Positions 34,392 to 43,900 of a stretch of 64,000 nt of DNA are shown piece after piece. This DNA comes from Tychonema sp. LEGE 07203 (GTDB lineage: Bacteria > Cyanobacteriota > Cyanobacteriia > Cyanobacteriales > Microcoleaceae). The notes beneath the pieces are model-generated. The model was not told where the DNA came from, did no database searches, and was given only the letters and a program-made list of their open reading frames with translations. How positions within the stretch are numbered: position 1 is the stretch's first letter; each line of letters opens with the position of its first letter. The position numbers and the translations under genes were made by a program. Location: positions 1-64,000 of the forward strand of contig NZ_JADEXD010000009.1 in the NCBI RefSeq assembly GCF_015207285.1, in the 5' to 3' direction.

Positions 34392-35060
34392 TTAACGCTT
34401 AGTGTTAGATGAACGCCCCATTCCGTGTTCTAATACGCGAATCAAGTCATCAAAAACTCGTTCAACGACCTGCATATTCAACTCAGGCACTCCAGCTTCC
34501 GTCAGTTGCTCTGAGTTCAAGCTCAGTCGTTGAGGAATGAAGTCCCGCAAGCCGTCTGCCAGCGCACTGATGATGAAGGCAGCAAAATCTGGATCGATAC
34601 CAGGATCGATATCTCCTCGATCGATTCCTTGCTTTACCAGGCGGTGAACGTACATCAGAGAAACGGATTGAGTTCGCTTTAACACTTCATCTCGGAAGGG
34701 CACATCGCCATAAACGGCACGATTGATAATTTGACTCAAGGCTGGGTGAGACAAGTCAAACTGAGCGCTTTCTCGAAATAGCCAGCGCAAGTAAGGAAAG
34801 AATTCCATCTCCAATTCCGGAGGCTTGGCCTGTTGCAGAAAGTCAATCTTCTGCTGGTGGGCGAGATCGACTAGGTATAGATAGAGGTCTTTCTTATCCT
34901 CAAAGTATTGATAGAAGCTGCCTTTGGCAATCTTTGCCTGCTTCACGATGTTGGAAATGGAGGCAATTTTATAGTCGTGGCTAGCGAATTGGGCGATCGC
35001 CAACTTCACAATGGTTTGGCGCTTCGCTTCAGGTAAATTAAAAAAAGTTTGGGTTGGCAT
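34392..35060 (-). CDS. TetR/AcrR-family transcriptional repressor
   Basis: The ATG complementary to 35058-35060 gives 222 residues. The N-terminal HTH (about 10-55) reads KRQTIVKLAIAQFASHDYKIASISNIVKQAKIAKGSFYQYFEDKKDLYLYL, and the rest is a helical ligand-binding dimer domain. It is divergent in function from, but on the same strand as, the RND genes 114 bp downstream, whose expression it probably controls. The perfect palindrome at 35086-35115 sits 26 bp before its own start, so self-repression is expected. Confidence 0.9.
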   Translation of the reverse strand: MPTQTFFNLPEAKRQTIVKLAIAQFASHDYKIASISNIVKQAKIAKGSFYQYFEDKKDLYLYLVDLAHQQKIDFLQQAKPPELEMEFFPYLRWLFRESAQFDLSHPALSQIINRAVYGDVPFRDEVLKRTQSVSLMYVHRLVKQGIDRGDIDPGIDPDFAAFIISALADGLRDFIPQRLSLNSEQLTEAGVPELNMQVVERVFDDLIRVLEHGMGRSSNTKR

Positions 35061-35085
35061 TAGCAGCAACAACAAAGGTTTTTTG

Positions 35086-35115
35086 TGACCAATCGGTCAT
35101 GTGACCGATTGGTCA
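35086..35115. promoter_or_regulatory. TetR-type operator palindrome
   Basis: TGACCAATCGGTCA-TG-TGACCGATTGGTCA is a perfect 14+2+14 inverted repeat just upstream of the repressor gene; each arm contains the shorter palindrome-like ACCAATCGGT. Size, symmetry and position match a TetR-family operator. Confidence 0.85.
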
Positions 35116-35166
35116 TAGTTTAGAGCAAAACCTTCACGCTGTCAAATCAAGCGGCGGGCGATCGAC

Positions 35167-35268
35167 TGATACCAATTTCATGAAGTGCCGCTACAAATAC
35201 GAGTTCTGCTTTATAAAGTTCGATGTCTAAAACAAAAATACTAGCTGCAGCACTGGTTTATGAAATTA
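35167..35268 (+). repeat. Left flanking direct repeat of the hairpin array
   Basis: About 100 bp (GATACCAATTTCATGAAGTGCCG to CACTGGTTTATGAAATTA), about 85% like the copy at 36352-36452 on the other side of the array. Confidence 0.8.
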
Positions 35269-35330
35269 ATATTAGATACTTCTCATTGCTTGAAAATTTT
35301 GTTGTGATGAGTCTTTCAGTCGGTTTCAAC

Positions 35331-36255
35331 TGAGATGTTGCGTGGCAAAAACCGGGTTTATGACCGCAGATTTAGGATCGCAACCTATATTTTTTGTTCA
35401 GAAACCCGGTTTTTAAGAGTTTCACGGGTGCTCTTATGTCGGTTTGAGATGTTGCGTGGCAAAAACCGGGTTTATGACCGCAGATTTAGCCTCACAACCT
35501 ATATTTCTCGTTCAGAAACCCGGTTTTTAAGAGTTTCGCGACACGGTGCTCTTATGTCGGTTTCAACTGAGATGTTGCGTGGCAAAAACCGGGTTTATGA
35601 CCGCAGATTTAGGATCGCAACCTATATTTCTCGTTCAGAAACCCGGTTTTTAAGAGTTTCGCGACACGGTGCTCTTATGTCGGTTTCAACTGAGATGTTG
35701 CGTGGCAAAAACCGGGTTTATGACCGCAGATTTAGGATCGCACCTATATTTCTCGTTCAGAAACCCGGTTTTTAAGAGTTTCGCGACACGGTGGCAAAAA
35801 CCGGGTTTCTGACCGCAGATTTAGCCTCACAACCTATATTTCTCGTTCAGAAACCCGGTTTTTAAGAGTTTCGCGACACGGTGCTCTTCTGTCGGTTTCA
35901 ACTGAGATGTTGCGTGGCAAAAACCGGGTTTCTGACCGCAGATTTAGGATCGCAACCTATATTTCTCGTTCATAAACCCGGTTTTTAAGAGTTTCGCGAC
36001 ACGGTGCTCTTCTGTCGGTTTCAACTGAGATGTTGCGTGGCAAAAACCGGGTTTCTGACCGCAGATTTAGCCTCACAACCTATATTTCTCGTTCATAAAC
36101 CCGGTTTTTAAGAGTTTCGCGACACGGTGCTCTTCTGTCGGTTTCAACTGAGATATTGCACGGGGGCAAAAACCGGGTTTCTGACCGCAGATTTAGCCTC
36201 ACAACCTATATTTCTCGTTCATAAACCCGGTTTTTAAGAGTTTCGCGAAGGGTGC
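35331..36255. repeat. Eight-copy tandem array of a ~122-bp hairpin unit
   Basis: Units begin at TGGCAAAAACCGGGTTT near 35343, 35457, 35580, 35703, 35792, 35915, 36038 and 36165. Each has inverted arms AAAAACCGGGTTT / AAACCCGGTTTTT around GACCGCAGATTTAG, a two-way variable patch (GATCGCAACC or CCTCACAACC), CTATATTTCTCGTTC, then a linker AAGAGTTTCGCGACACGGTGC and TCGGTTTCAACTGAGATGTTG. One unit is short (89 bp). The open frame running through it is not considered a gene. Confidence 0.92.
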
Positions 36256-36351
36256 TCTTCTGTCGGTTTCAACCGAATGCAAGCTCTCTCGACGGGGGTT
36301 GAAACGAACGGCGGACTTTTGGGTCGGCGCGAGAATTTTCGCTAAACTACC

Positions 36352-36452
36352 GATACTAATTTCACAAAGTGCCGATACAAATGCAAATTTTGCTTTATAA
36401 ATTTCGATGTCTAAAACCAAAAGACTAACTGTAGCACTGGTTTATGAAATCG
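36352..36452 (+). repeat. Right flanking direct repeat of the hairpin array
   Basis: GATACTAATTTCACAAAGTGCCG to CACTGGTTTATGAAATCGG, the partner of 35167-35268. Confidence 0.8.
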
Positions 36453-36483
36453 GTATAAGTCCTGTCCCATTTACTAAGCAGAT

Positions 36484-36673
36484 ATGTTTACTATGTTGCA
36501 AGAAAAATGTCTCAAGCCGTGGACTGTAGTTCGATCGCTCCCGAATGTGGAAAAGGTGGTTTTGGGTCAGTTTCGCCCTGGGGTAGGATGCAGGCGGTAA
36601 CTGGCAAATTCTCAAACGCATGATTCCGGTCGATCGGTTGAATGTTGTTTTAGATCCGGTAGTTCCAGCGTAA
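36484..36673 (+). pseudogene. Possible small hypothetical gene, frameshifted
   Basis: An ATG at 36493 opens LQEKCLKPWTVVRSLPNVEKVVLGQFRPG; the frame then closes, but another frame continues GGNWQILKRMIPVDRLNVVLDPVVPA to a TAA at 36671-36673. Together they look like one small decayed protein. No family was recognised and chance is not excluded. Confidence 0.3.
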
Positions 36674-36728
36674 TGTCGCTGCTAAATTGATGTGCTGCGA
36701 TCGCCCGATCGGGCGATCGCCAATTAAA

Positions 36729-37265
36729 TTACTGTGCTAGAGTGTGGCGAATTTCAGTAACTTGGTCGGCAACATCCAAAAATGCGGCCGGCATCGAAGG
36801 CCCTGTCAAAATAATATCCAAATCCTGGGGTTTGCTATCAATTAATGCCAGCACTTCTGCTTCAGGAATTAAGCCTAAATTCACCGCTAAACTCAACTCG
36901 TCGAGAATAACTAAGGCGTAACGGCCCTGGCGCACGGTATTTTGAACGTACTCCCACAATTGTTTGACCGATCGCATTTCGATCTCATCTAAATCTGCCT
37001 TGTCAATGCAGCGGGGCAAATCGCACCGCACCCAATCTAAATTCTGCCCCAACCGCACGGGATGTTGATGCCCTTGATTGATTCCCCCTTTGAGGAACTG
37101 TACCGCCAACACGGGCGATCCCTGTCCTGCGATTCTGAGAGCTCCAGCCATGACACTGGTAAAAAAGCAGCGGTGCGGGCCTGTAAAAACTTGCACCAGC
37201 CCTTCAACTGTGTGGGGCAAGCTGTGGGTTAAATTGATTGTAGGGGTTTGTAACTGAGCAACCAT
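36729..37265 (-). CDS. CobO/BtuR-like P-loop protein with altered Walker A
   Basis: The 178 residues follow the cob(I)alamin adenosyltransferase (CobO/BtuR) pattern: VEGLVQVFTGPHRCFFTSVMAGALRIAGQGSPVLAVQFLKGG, RYALVILDELSLAVNLGLI, and LDIILTGPSMPAAFLDVADQVTEI. In true enzymes the loop reads TGxGKGKTT; here it is TGPHRCFFTS, so the ATP-binding Lys and Thr are missing. It may have lost adenosyltransferase activity or bind nucleotide differently. It stands alone with a likely start at 37265. Confidence 0.7.
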   Translation of the reverse strand: MVAQLQTPTINLTHSLPHTVEGLVQVFTGPHRCFFTSVMAGALRIAGQGSPVLAVQFLKGGINQGHQHPVRLGQNLDWVRCDLPRCIDKADLDEIEMRSVKQLWEYVQNTVRQGRYALVILDELSLAVNLGLIPEAEVLALIDSKPQDLDIILTGPSMPAAFLDVADQVTEIRHTLAQ

Positions 37266-37619
37266 AGGGCAATTTCAATTAGTAACTAAGTCTTGACGGC
37301 GGCTCCGGTCTTGGGATCGATCGAGCCTGCTTAACAATATATAGTGTACTTGGCCGATCGCACATCGGATCGAACGCTAAATGTACAATTAGTCAAAAGC
37401 TAGTGGCAGTCGCAGCCGCAGTCGTTTGTGAGCTTTTTTCAACTCGATCGATCGCTGACGCACAAACAGGTTTTTTGCTCAACTACGGCCGGGATCGCCA
37501 GAGGGATACGGTTATAGGGCGAAAAACCCGGTCGGTGGCAGTTTTGGTGAGTCTAGGATTGTCAAAAAAAGGTAAACATCGCGTAGAATTTGAATGTCGC
37601 GGCACTAGGAGCAAGCAGT
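37266..37619. other. Intergenic region between divergent genes
   Basis: It must hold promoters for the CobO-like gene and adk. A scrap of the AACCCGG hairpin element (GGTTTTTTGCTCAA to GAAAAACCCGG) lies at 37467-37528. No gene is supported. Confidence 0.4.
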
Positions 37620-38174
37620 GTGAGATTGGTGATTCTGGGAGGGCCAGGAGCGGGAAAGGGAACTCAGGCACAACAACTGTGCAGCAATTTGAGCATCCCT
37701 TTGCTGGCATTAGGGGACATTCTGCGGGCCGAAATCGCAGCTAAAACAGACTTGGGCAAGTTGGCGGTGCCTTATGTGGAATCGGGCGATTTAGTTCCTG
37801 ATGAAATTTTGATTAAGTTTATCGGCCGCCGGCTGTTGCTGTGGGATGTCTTTAATGGCTGGGTGTTGGAGGGCTATCCGCGAACGGCTTTTCAAGCTGA
37901 GGAGTTGGATTTTTTATTAGATGGTTTGGCGCAAGAGCTAGATTGGGCAGTTTGGCTGAGGGTGCCCAATGAGGTTTTGTTGAGCCGATCGATCGAGCGC
38001 GATCGCTCGGACGACGAGCCAGAAATTTTACAGCGCCGGCTCGATTTGTTCGAGGAACGCACTATTCCTATTTTAGAGTATTACGAATATCGCCACAAAC
38101 TGTTAACTGTCAACGGCGACCAATCGCCCGAACAAGTGCAGCAAGATATTCTAAAAATTGTCAGCAGTCAGTAG
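37620..38174 (+). CDS. adk: Adenylate kinase (short form)
   Basis: It catalyses ATP + AMP = 2 ADP. The GTG at 37620 is preferred over a TTG 30 bases earlier because AGGAG stands 8 bases before it and the product then begins MRLVILGGPGAGKGTQAQQL, as the family does. Further motifs are the AMP-binding GDILRAEI, VLEGYPRTAFQAEEL, and the short lid with RDRSDDEPEILQRRLDLFEE. Length is 184 residues, without the long zinc lid. Its stop is followed at once by a heptamer array. Confidence 0.9.
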   Translation: MRLVILGGPGAGKGTQAQQLCSNLSIPLLALGDILRAEIAAKTDLGKLAVPYVESGDLVPDEILIKFIGRRLLLWDVFNGWVLEGYPRTAFQAEELDFLLDGLAQELDWAVWLRVPNEVLLSRSIERDRSDDEPEILQRRLDLFEERTIPILEYYEYRHKLLTVNGDQSPEQVQQDILKIVSSQ

Positions 38175-38489
38175 TCAGTAGTCAGCAGTCAGCAGTCAGC
38201 AGTCAGCAGTCAGCAGTCAGCAGTCAGCAGTCAGCAGTCAGTAGTCAGTAGTCAGCAGTCAGTAGTCAGTAGTCAGTAGTCAGTAGTCAGCAGTCAGCAG
38301 TCAGCAGTCAGCAGTCAGCAGTCAGTAGTCAGTAGTCAGTAGTCAGTAGTCAGTAGTCAGCAGTCAGTAGTCAGCAGTCAATAGTCAGTAGTCAGTAGTC
38401 AGTAGTCAGTAGTCAGCAGTCAATAGTCAGTAGTCAGCAGTCAGTAGTCAGTAGTCAGTAGTCAGTAGTCAGTAGTCAGTAGTCAGTAG
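38160..38489. repeat. GTCAGCA/GTCAGTA heptanucleotide array (~47 units)
   Basis: An unbroken 7-bp tandem array starts at the last codons of adk. Units alternate irregularly between C and T at the sixth base (with rare CAATA variants). Cyanobacterial short tandemly repeated (STRR-type) heptamers are known; this one is unusually long. Confidence 0.95.
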
Positions 38490-38511
38490 CTGTTATTTTT
38501 TGATTGTTACC

Positions 38512-38651
38512 AATAACAAGTAACGAATAACAAATAACAAATAACAAATAACAAACAACAAATAACAAACAACCAACAACAAATAACAAACAACAAATAA
38601 CAAACAACAAATAACAAACAACCAACAACAAATAACAAATAACAAATAACT
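38512..38651. repeat. AAATAAC/AAACAAC heptanucleotide array (~20 units)
   Basis: A second, different 7-bp array, separated from the first by about 20 bp, ends 2 bp before the rph start codon and forms the presumed 5' untranslated region of rph. Confidence 0.95.
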
Positions 38652-38652
38652 T

Positions 38653-39366
38653 ATGTCCACAAAACGTGCAGATGGCAGACAGCCAAATCAACTTCGTCCG
38701 ATTAGTTTCGATCGCGAATTTACGAAATTTGCCAGCGCCTCGGTGCTCGCAAAAAGCGGCGATACTCAGGTACTGTGCAGCGTTACAATCAAGCCGGGAG
38801 TGCCTAGGTTTCTGGAGAATACCGGAAAAGGCTGGCTGACTGCGGAGTACCGGATGTTACCGGGTTCTACGCCGCAGCGGCAAGAACGGGAATTTATGAA
38901 GTTATCGGGACGCACTCAAGAGATTCAGCGGTTGATTGGCCGCAGTTTGCGATCGTGCTTGGATATGCAGCTTTTGGGCGAACGCACGATACTTGTCGAT
39001 GCGGATGTTTTGCAAGCTGATGCGGGGACTCGCACGACTTCAATTAATGGCGGGTTTGTGGCTGTGGCTGATGCTTTGAATAAGTTGGTGCAAAAAGGTG
39101 ATTTGGGGCAGTCTCCTTTAATTCGCCAAGTGGCGGCCGTGTCTGTGGGACTTTGGGAAAATGAGCTATTTTTAGATTTGAATTATCTTGAAGACGTGGC
39201 GGCAGAAATTGATTGTAATGTGGTAATGAATGGAGATTTGAATATCATCGAAATTCAGGGAACTGCGGAAGAGGGAAGTTTTAGTCGCAGTCAGTTAAAT
39301 CAAATTTTGGATTTGGCAGAAACTGGGATTCAGGAATTGTTGGAGGCTCAGCGGCAAGCTTTTTAA
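38653..39366 (+). CDS. rph: Ribonuclease PH
   Basis: The 237-residue phosphorolytic exoribonuclease trims tRNA 3' ends. The family signature is intact: [88 protein letters not shown] and [17 protein letters not shown], ending in the usual [16 protein letters not shown]. The ATG lies directly after the AAATAAC heptamer array, so it has no clear Shine-Dalgarno sequence; the array may set its translation rate. Confidence 0.95.
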   Translation: MSTKRADGRQPNQLRPISFDREFTKFASASVLAKSGDTQVLCSVTIKPGVPRFLENTGKGWLTAEYRMLPGSTPQRQEREFMKLSGRTQEIQRLIGRSLRSCLDMQLLGERTILVDADVLQADAGTRTTSINGGFVAVADALNKLVQKGDLGQSPLIRQVAAVSVGLWENELFLDLNYLEDVAAEIDCNVVMNGDLNIIEIQGTAEEGSFSRSQLNQILDLAETGIQELLEAQRQAF

Positions 39367-39406
39367 CTTGGTTAATTTTAACCTCGTGATTGCCGACATT
39401 AATCAT

Positions 39407-39769
39407 TCATTCATCCCGATCGAACTCAGCTAAGATGTTACGAATCTCATTAGGACTAATATCTTCTCTGTCTGATTTAGCATAAATTGTTAATAGCAGT
39501 AGGCTAGTCGGTGATTCAACTTGATAGATCAGTCGATAACCAGCGCTTTTCCCTTTTTGGATATTGCTATTTCTGACTCTCACCTTCAAGATGACATAAT
39601 TTTCACCCATTCCGGGGATGCGATCGCCAGTAAAATTACCCCCTTGGAATTGTTCAATAATTGGCTGAGTATCTAACCTGATATTGCGATATTTTTTTGA
39701 TAATTCACGCAAATTCCGTTTGTACTCAGGCGTTAAATCAATCTGTACGAAAGGCATTTCATTCGACAT
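39407..39769 (-). CDS. RelE/ParE-type toxin
   Basis: The 120 residues have the RelE-fold pattern: an opening FVQIDLTPEYKRNLRELSKKYRNI, GDRIPGMGENYVILKVRVRNSNIQKGKSAGYRLIYQV, and a closing LLLLTIYAKSDREDISPNEI. Such toxins cut mRNA in the ribosome or inhibit gyrase. Its start overlaps the end of the preceding antitoxin-like gene by 11 bp, the usual arrangement of a type II pair. Confidence 0.8.
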   Translation of the reverse strand: MSNEMPFVQIDLTPEYKRNLRELSKKYRNIRLDTQPIIEQFQGGNFTGDRIPGMGENYVILKVRVRNSNIQKGKSAGYRLIYQVESPTSLLLLTIYAKSDREDISPNEIRNILAEFDRDE

Positions 39770-40013
39770 CTATTCCCTCCCACATTTCCGAAAGGGGGAT
39801 GCGCTGTCCGGCTTTTGCTTGCTGTAATGCTCTCCTGAGACTTGCTTTCACTTCGGCAATGGGAGTATCATCAGGATCGATTTCGGTTTCCTCTGTTACT
39901 TCGGGAAAAAGTACGATCACTCGCACGCGGCTGGGAGGGAAGTCTTCGATCGCGCGATCGAGAAATAATTGACCTTTTTCATCCAGGGTTCCCGTTACTT
40001 CAACAGCTTTCAT
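39759..40013 (-). CDS. Antitoxin partner of the RelE-type toxin
   Basis: The 84-residue acidic protein (KAVEVTGTLDEKGQLFLDRAIEDFPPSRVRVIVLFPEVTE) has a short N-terminal beta strand region and a charged tail (ASLRRALQQAKAGQRIPLSEMWEGIDVE) likely to wrap the toxin. This N-terminal sequence is common in cyanobacterial antitoxins. AGGAGAAAC lies before its start. Translation is coupled to the toxin by overlap. Confidence 0.78.
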   Translation of the reverse strand: MKAVEVTGTLDEKGQLFLDRAIEDFPPSRVRVIVLFPEVTEETEIDPDDTPIAEVKASLRRALQQAKAGQRIPLSEMWEGIDVE

Positions 40014-40169
40014 CTGTTTCTCCTGAAGGTATTTCTTACCAATTATATCACTTCATATAAGGGTTTAACAAAGTTGATAGTTTAGAGCGATCGCCCTTCA
40101 TCAATCCCCGCGCAGGAAAGCCAATCTTCCTGTTATCCTAGAAACAGACTTCATTACCCGATCGCAATT

Positions 40170-40726
40170 ATGGTTGCCTTACCCGATCGCCCATCGATCG
40201 GCGCAGAAGAATACCTGACTTGGGAACCCACCCAAGAAGAACGCTACGAATATTGGGATGGCGAAGTAGTCGCCATTAGCGGTGCAACCCGCGATCGCAA
40301 TCGGATTTGCGTCAACTTCTTCAAGCTATTAGATCGTAGCCTTAATCTGCCCTACGAAATTTACATCTTAGCTGTGAAACTACGAGTAGAATTAGGGCAA
40401 GATTATTTTTATTCTGATGTTATGGTAACTTGCGACGAGCGCGATAACGATCCGCAATTAGTGCAATTTCCTTCCTTGATTGTCGAAGTTTGATCGCCCT
40501 CCACAGAAGCAGCGGATCGCGGCACCAAATTTGCTAAATACCGACAATTTTCCACGCTGCAAGAGTATGTTTTAGTGCAAGTTCAACAGCCCGGAGTAGA
40601 ACTGTTTCGGCGCAATCAACAGAGTCAGTGGGTGCTCTCGGAGTATGGTTTGGGCGATTCTTTGCTACTTGAATCGGTGGGTGTGGAAATTGCGATCGCA
40701 GATTTATACCGCCAAGTACAATTTTC

Positions 40727-40730
<4 letters not shown>
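40170..40730 (+). pseudogene. Uma2-family endonuclease gene with in-frame TGA
   Basis: Residues 1-107 show the cyanobacterial Uma2 (PD-(D/E)XK) start: SIGAEEYLTWEPTQEERYEYWDGEVVAISGATRDRN, LRVELGQDYFYSDVMVTCDE and PSLIVEV. TGA at 40491-40493 takes the place of the Leu normally found before SPSTE; the same frame then continues SPSTEAADRGTKFAKYRQFSTLQEYVLV to TAG at 40728-40730, completing the fold. A single T-to-G change (TTA to TGA) explains it. The final codons lie in a dispersed repeat. Confidence 0.8.
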
Positions 40731-40872
<142 letters not shown>

Positions 40873-40889
40873 CCCGGTATCCAACGGAA

Positions 40890-40972
40890 ATTCACCCACT
40901 ATTCACCCACTATTCACCCACTATTCACCCAATATTGGCCGGATAATTCACCCAATATTCACCCACTATTCC
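40890..40972. repeat. ATTCACCCACT short tandem repeat
   Basis: Six or seven 11-bp units, some ATTCACCCAAT, lie just 3' of the large kinase gene. Confidence 0.8.
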
Positions 40973-40984
40973 CCCTTTCTTTCT

Positions 40985-43900
40985 CTACACAACTTGCCGC
41001 GGGGCGATCGGAATCTCAATCACAAACTCCGTACCCTCTCCCGGTGCAGAAACGCAAGTCAAATTTCCGCCGTGAGAACTAACAACAATCGAGTGAGAAA
41101 TAGACAGCCCCAAACCAGTACCAGAGCCCACCGCCTTAGTAGTAAAAAACGGATCGAATATCTTGTGCAGCACCTCAGTGCTCATCCCCGGGCCGCTGTC
41201 AGCAATTTTAATTATTGCCGAATTCCTGTCTGTCACCTCCGTAGAAATTGTAATAGCAGGCTCTTTCTCAGAGCTTTTCGGGCAATCCCTCGCCAAGAGG
41301 AGCGCATCTATCGCATTTGTCAAAATATTCATAAATACCTGATTCAACTGCGACGCATAACAAGTAATTAACGGCAGTTGGCTGTAATTTTTAATCACCT
41401 CAATTCCCAAACGTCCGCCCTCTTTCCTCAAGCGCGGTTGCAACAGCATCACCGTACTGTCAATACCTTCATGGATATCAACCGACTTCATTTGTGCTTC
41501 GTCGAGGCGCGAGAAATTCCGCAAGCTCAACACAATATCCCGGATTCTTTCCGCTCCCACTTTCATCGAATCCAGCAGCTTTTGCAAATCTTCGCTCAAA
41601 AATTCCAGTTCAATTGTTTCTATTTCCTCCAGGATTTCATCAGCCGGTTCGGGATAGTTCTGCTGGTAAAGCTGGATTAATTTCAGCAAATCTTTCACGT
41701 ATTCGCTAGCCGGATTTAGATTGCCGTAGATGAAACTTACAGGATTATTAATTTCGTGAGCTACGCCAGCAACCATTTGCCCCAAACTAGACATCTTTTC
41801 AGTTTGAATTAATTGAGCTTGAGTGAGTTTTAGCTCGCGCAAAGTTTGTTCTAAACGCTCGTTCTTTTCATTTAACTCCTGCGTCCGCTCTTGCACTTTC
41901 TGCTCCACCGAATTGTAAAGCAGGGCATTGTCTAAAGAAATTGCAACTTGAGAAGAAAGCAGTCTTAAAACTTCCAATCTGTGGGCATTAAACGCTCCAA
42001 TAGTCAAGTTATTTTCTAGATAAAGAATGCCGATTAATTTGCGCTGATTGATTATCGGCGTACACAAAAGAGATTTGAGCTGGTGTTTTGCCACGTAAGG
42101 ATCTGCCGTAAATCGCCCCTCAGCCGCCGCATTGCTCAACACCACATCCGAGCGAGTTCTTTCCACAAAATTAATCACCGTCACAGGTAAATCCTGAGAT
42201 TCTTCAACAGGCGTAAATTGCAGCACCGCTACATCTTCAGCAACTACTGACGCTCTCGCTGAAATTAACAGTTTTTCATCTCTAACTAAGATTAAAAAAC
42301 CGGATTGTGCGCCCGCATTTTCCAGCGATATTCTCATCAAAGAAGCCAGCAACTTGTCTAAGACAATTTCGCTGGAAATCGCCAGAGATGCTTTCATTAC
42401 AGTTGCCAAATCCAGCACTCTCGCATCGCTGCCAGTCGAAGTATGAATAGTTGTTGTAGTTTGACTGTTGTTAAAACTTCCGTGGAGCGGGGTCATTTCT
42501 CGCAACTGCGGATACTTCTGTTCTAAATCTTCAACTTTGCGGACAGCGCCCCAGCGCAAGTAGCAGGAGTGAGCTTCGCGCAAATGAATTTTGGCATATT
42601 GATACTTACCTTTACTCAACCAAAACTTGGCTGCTAGTTCATTCGCCAGCGCTTCATTTTGGACAAACTCGCTGTCTTGGGCTAAATTGATAGAAACATC
42701 GTAAAGTTCTACAGCTTCTGAATCTTTCTTGGAAATTCTAGCTATTTCGGCTTGTACTAACAAATACTTGTGCAAAAAATTTTCGCGACAGTTGTCAGCC
42801 CAAATTTTCATCTGTTTTTGATTGGCTTCTAACTTTTTCAAGTATTGTTTTTGCTTTTCTTTTGAAACATTGGGAAAAACTGCGGCTAAAACTAGAGAAA
42901 AGAAAAAGTTCCATTCGGTAGCGGGTATTGCTGCAGTAATAAAAGATAGCTGCTTTTCTACTTCCAAAGCTAGTTGCAGCGCTTCGTTGAAGTTGCCGTA
43001 CCAGTACATTACCTGGCATTTGCGAATCTGATAAAGGCAAAGCGAGTACAAATTTTGATGGGCTTTACAGTTGTGTACGTATTCAGCTTCGCTGATATCT
43101 TCGCTTTCAAATACAAACTTTTCAGGAGTGAGTTGGCTCAAGTTGCGGAGGATTAACTCTACCCCTAATAATGTATCGGTTACGAGCTGATTTTTGGTTT
43201 TTTGGCTGAACTGCAAATACCTGCTGGTGTCTGCTAGAATTAGCGAAATTTCTTTGCCTTGAAAAAAGTAATTGGCTATGCGGTTGGACAGAATATAACC
43301 GGCGTATTCTAAATCTCCTGATTCTAAGGCAGCTTGATATCCTTCATTGCTGATTGCGTGGGAATCTTTGATATGGTTGAACCAGTAATAAAAAAGACTT
43401 ACCAGGGACGAACAAGCTCTGCATTTCAAGCCGATGTTTCCGGATTTTTCGCTCAAGTTCAGCGACAGCATGGCAAATTGATAAGCTTCTTTGTACTCTC
43501 CCGAAACAGCGTTTAAGAACATACCGTAGCCGGCGTAGCAGAGAGATGCTTCGGGAACTAAACCGTAGGTGAGAGAGAGATTGACTCCTTTTAGTACGCT
43601 GACTTTCCACAATTCTGGATTGTTGAGGTAAGCGGATGTTAATAAGTTTGTGATTAATTTGACGGCAACTTTTTTGTCTGGTACTGTCATTTCTGGTGCG
43701 TCAATCAAGGAAGCTATTTCTATTCCTGCTAAACTTTTTTTGGCGGCGGCAAATTCTTCGGAGATGACTTTGTTCAGCCCGTCTAACGGCAAGTCAATTC
43801 CCAGCAAGTTCAAAGCTTGGATTCCGGCTTTAACGGCTTCTTCGTACTTGGCTCGGAGGGTGTACTGCACGATCAGCAGGTTGTAAATTTCTACCTTTTC

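Noticed and set aside
35335-35775. 146-codon open frame across the hairpin array
   Set aside because: It is simply a repeat unit read in one frame, without a ribosome site or family likeness, and breaks when a unit differs in length.
35331-36255. Possible CRISPR array
   Set aside because: Units are about 122 bp and nearly identical throughout; there are no unique spacers, no 25-40 bp repeats and no cas genes.
38476-38691. 71-codon minus-strand open frame, hydrophobic
   Set aside because: It is a translation of the AAATAAC heptamer array; the regular LLFVICYL pattern reflects the repeat.
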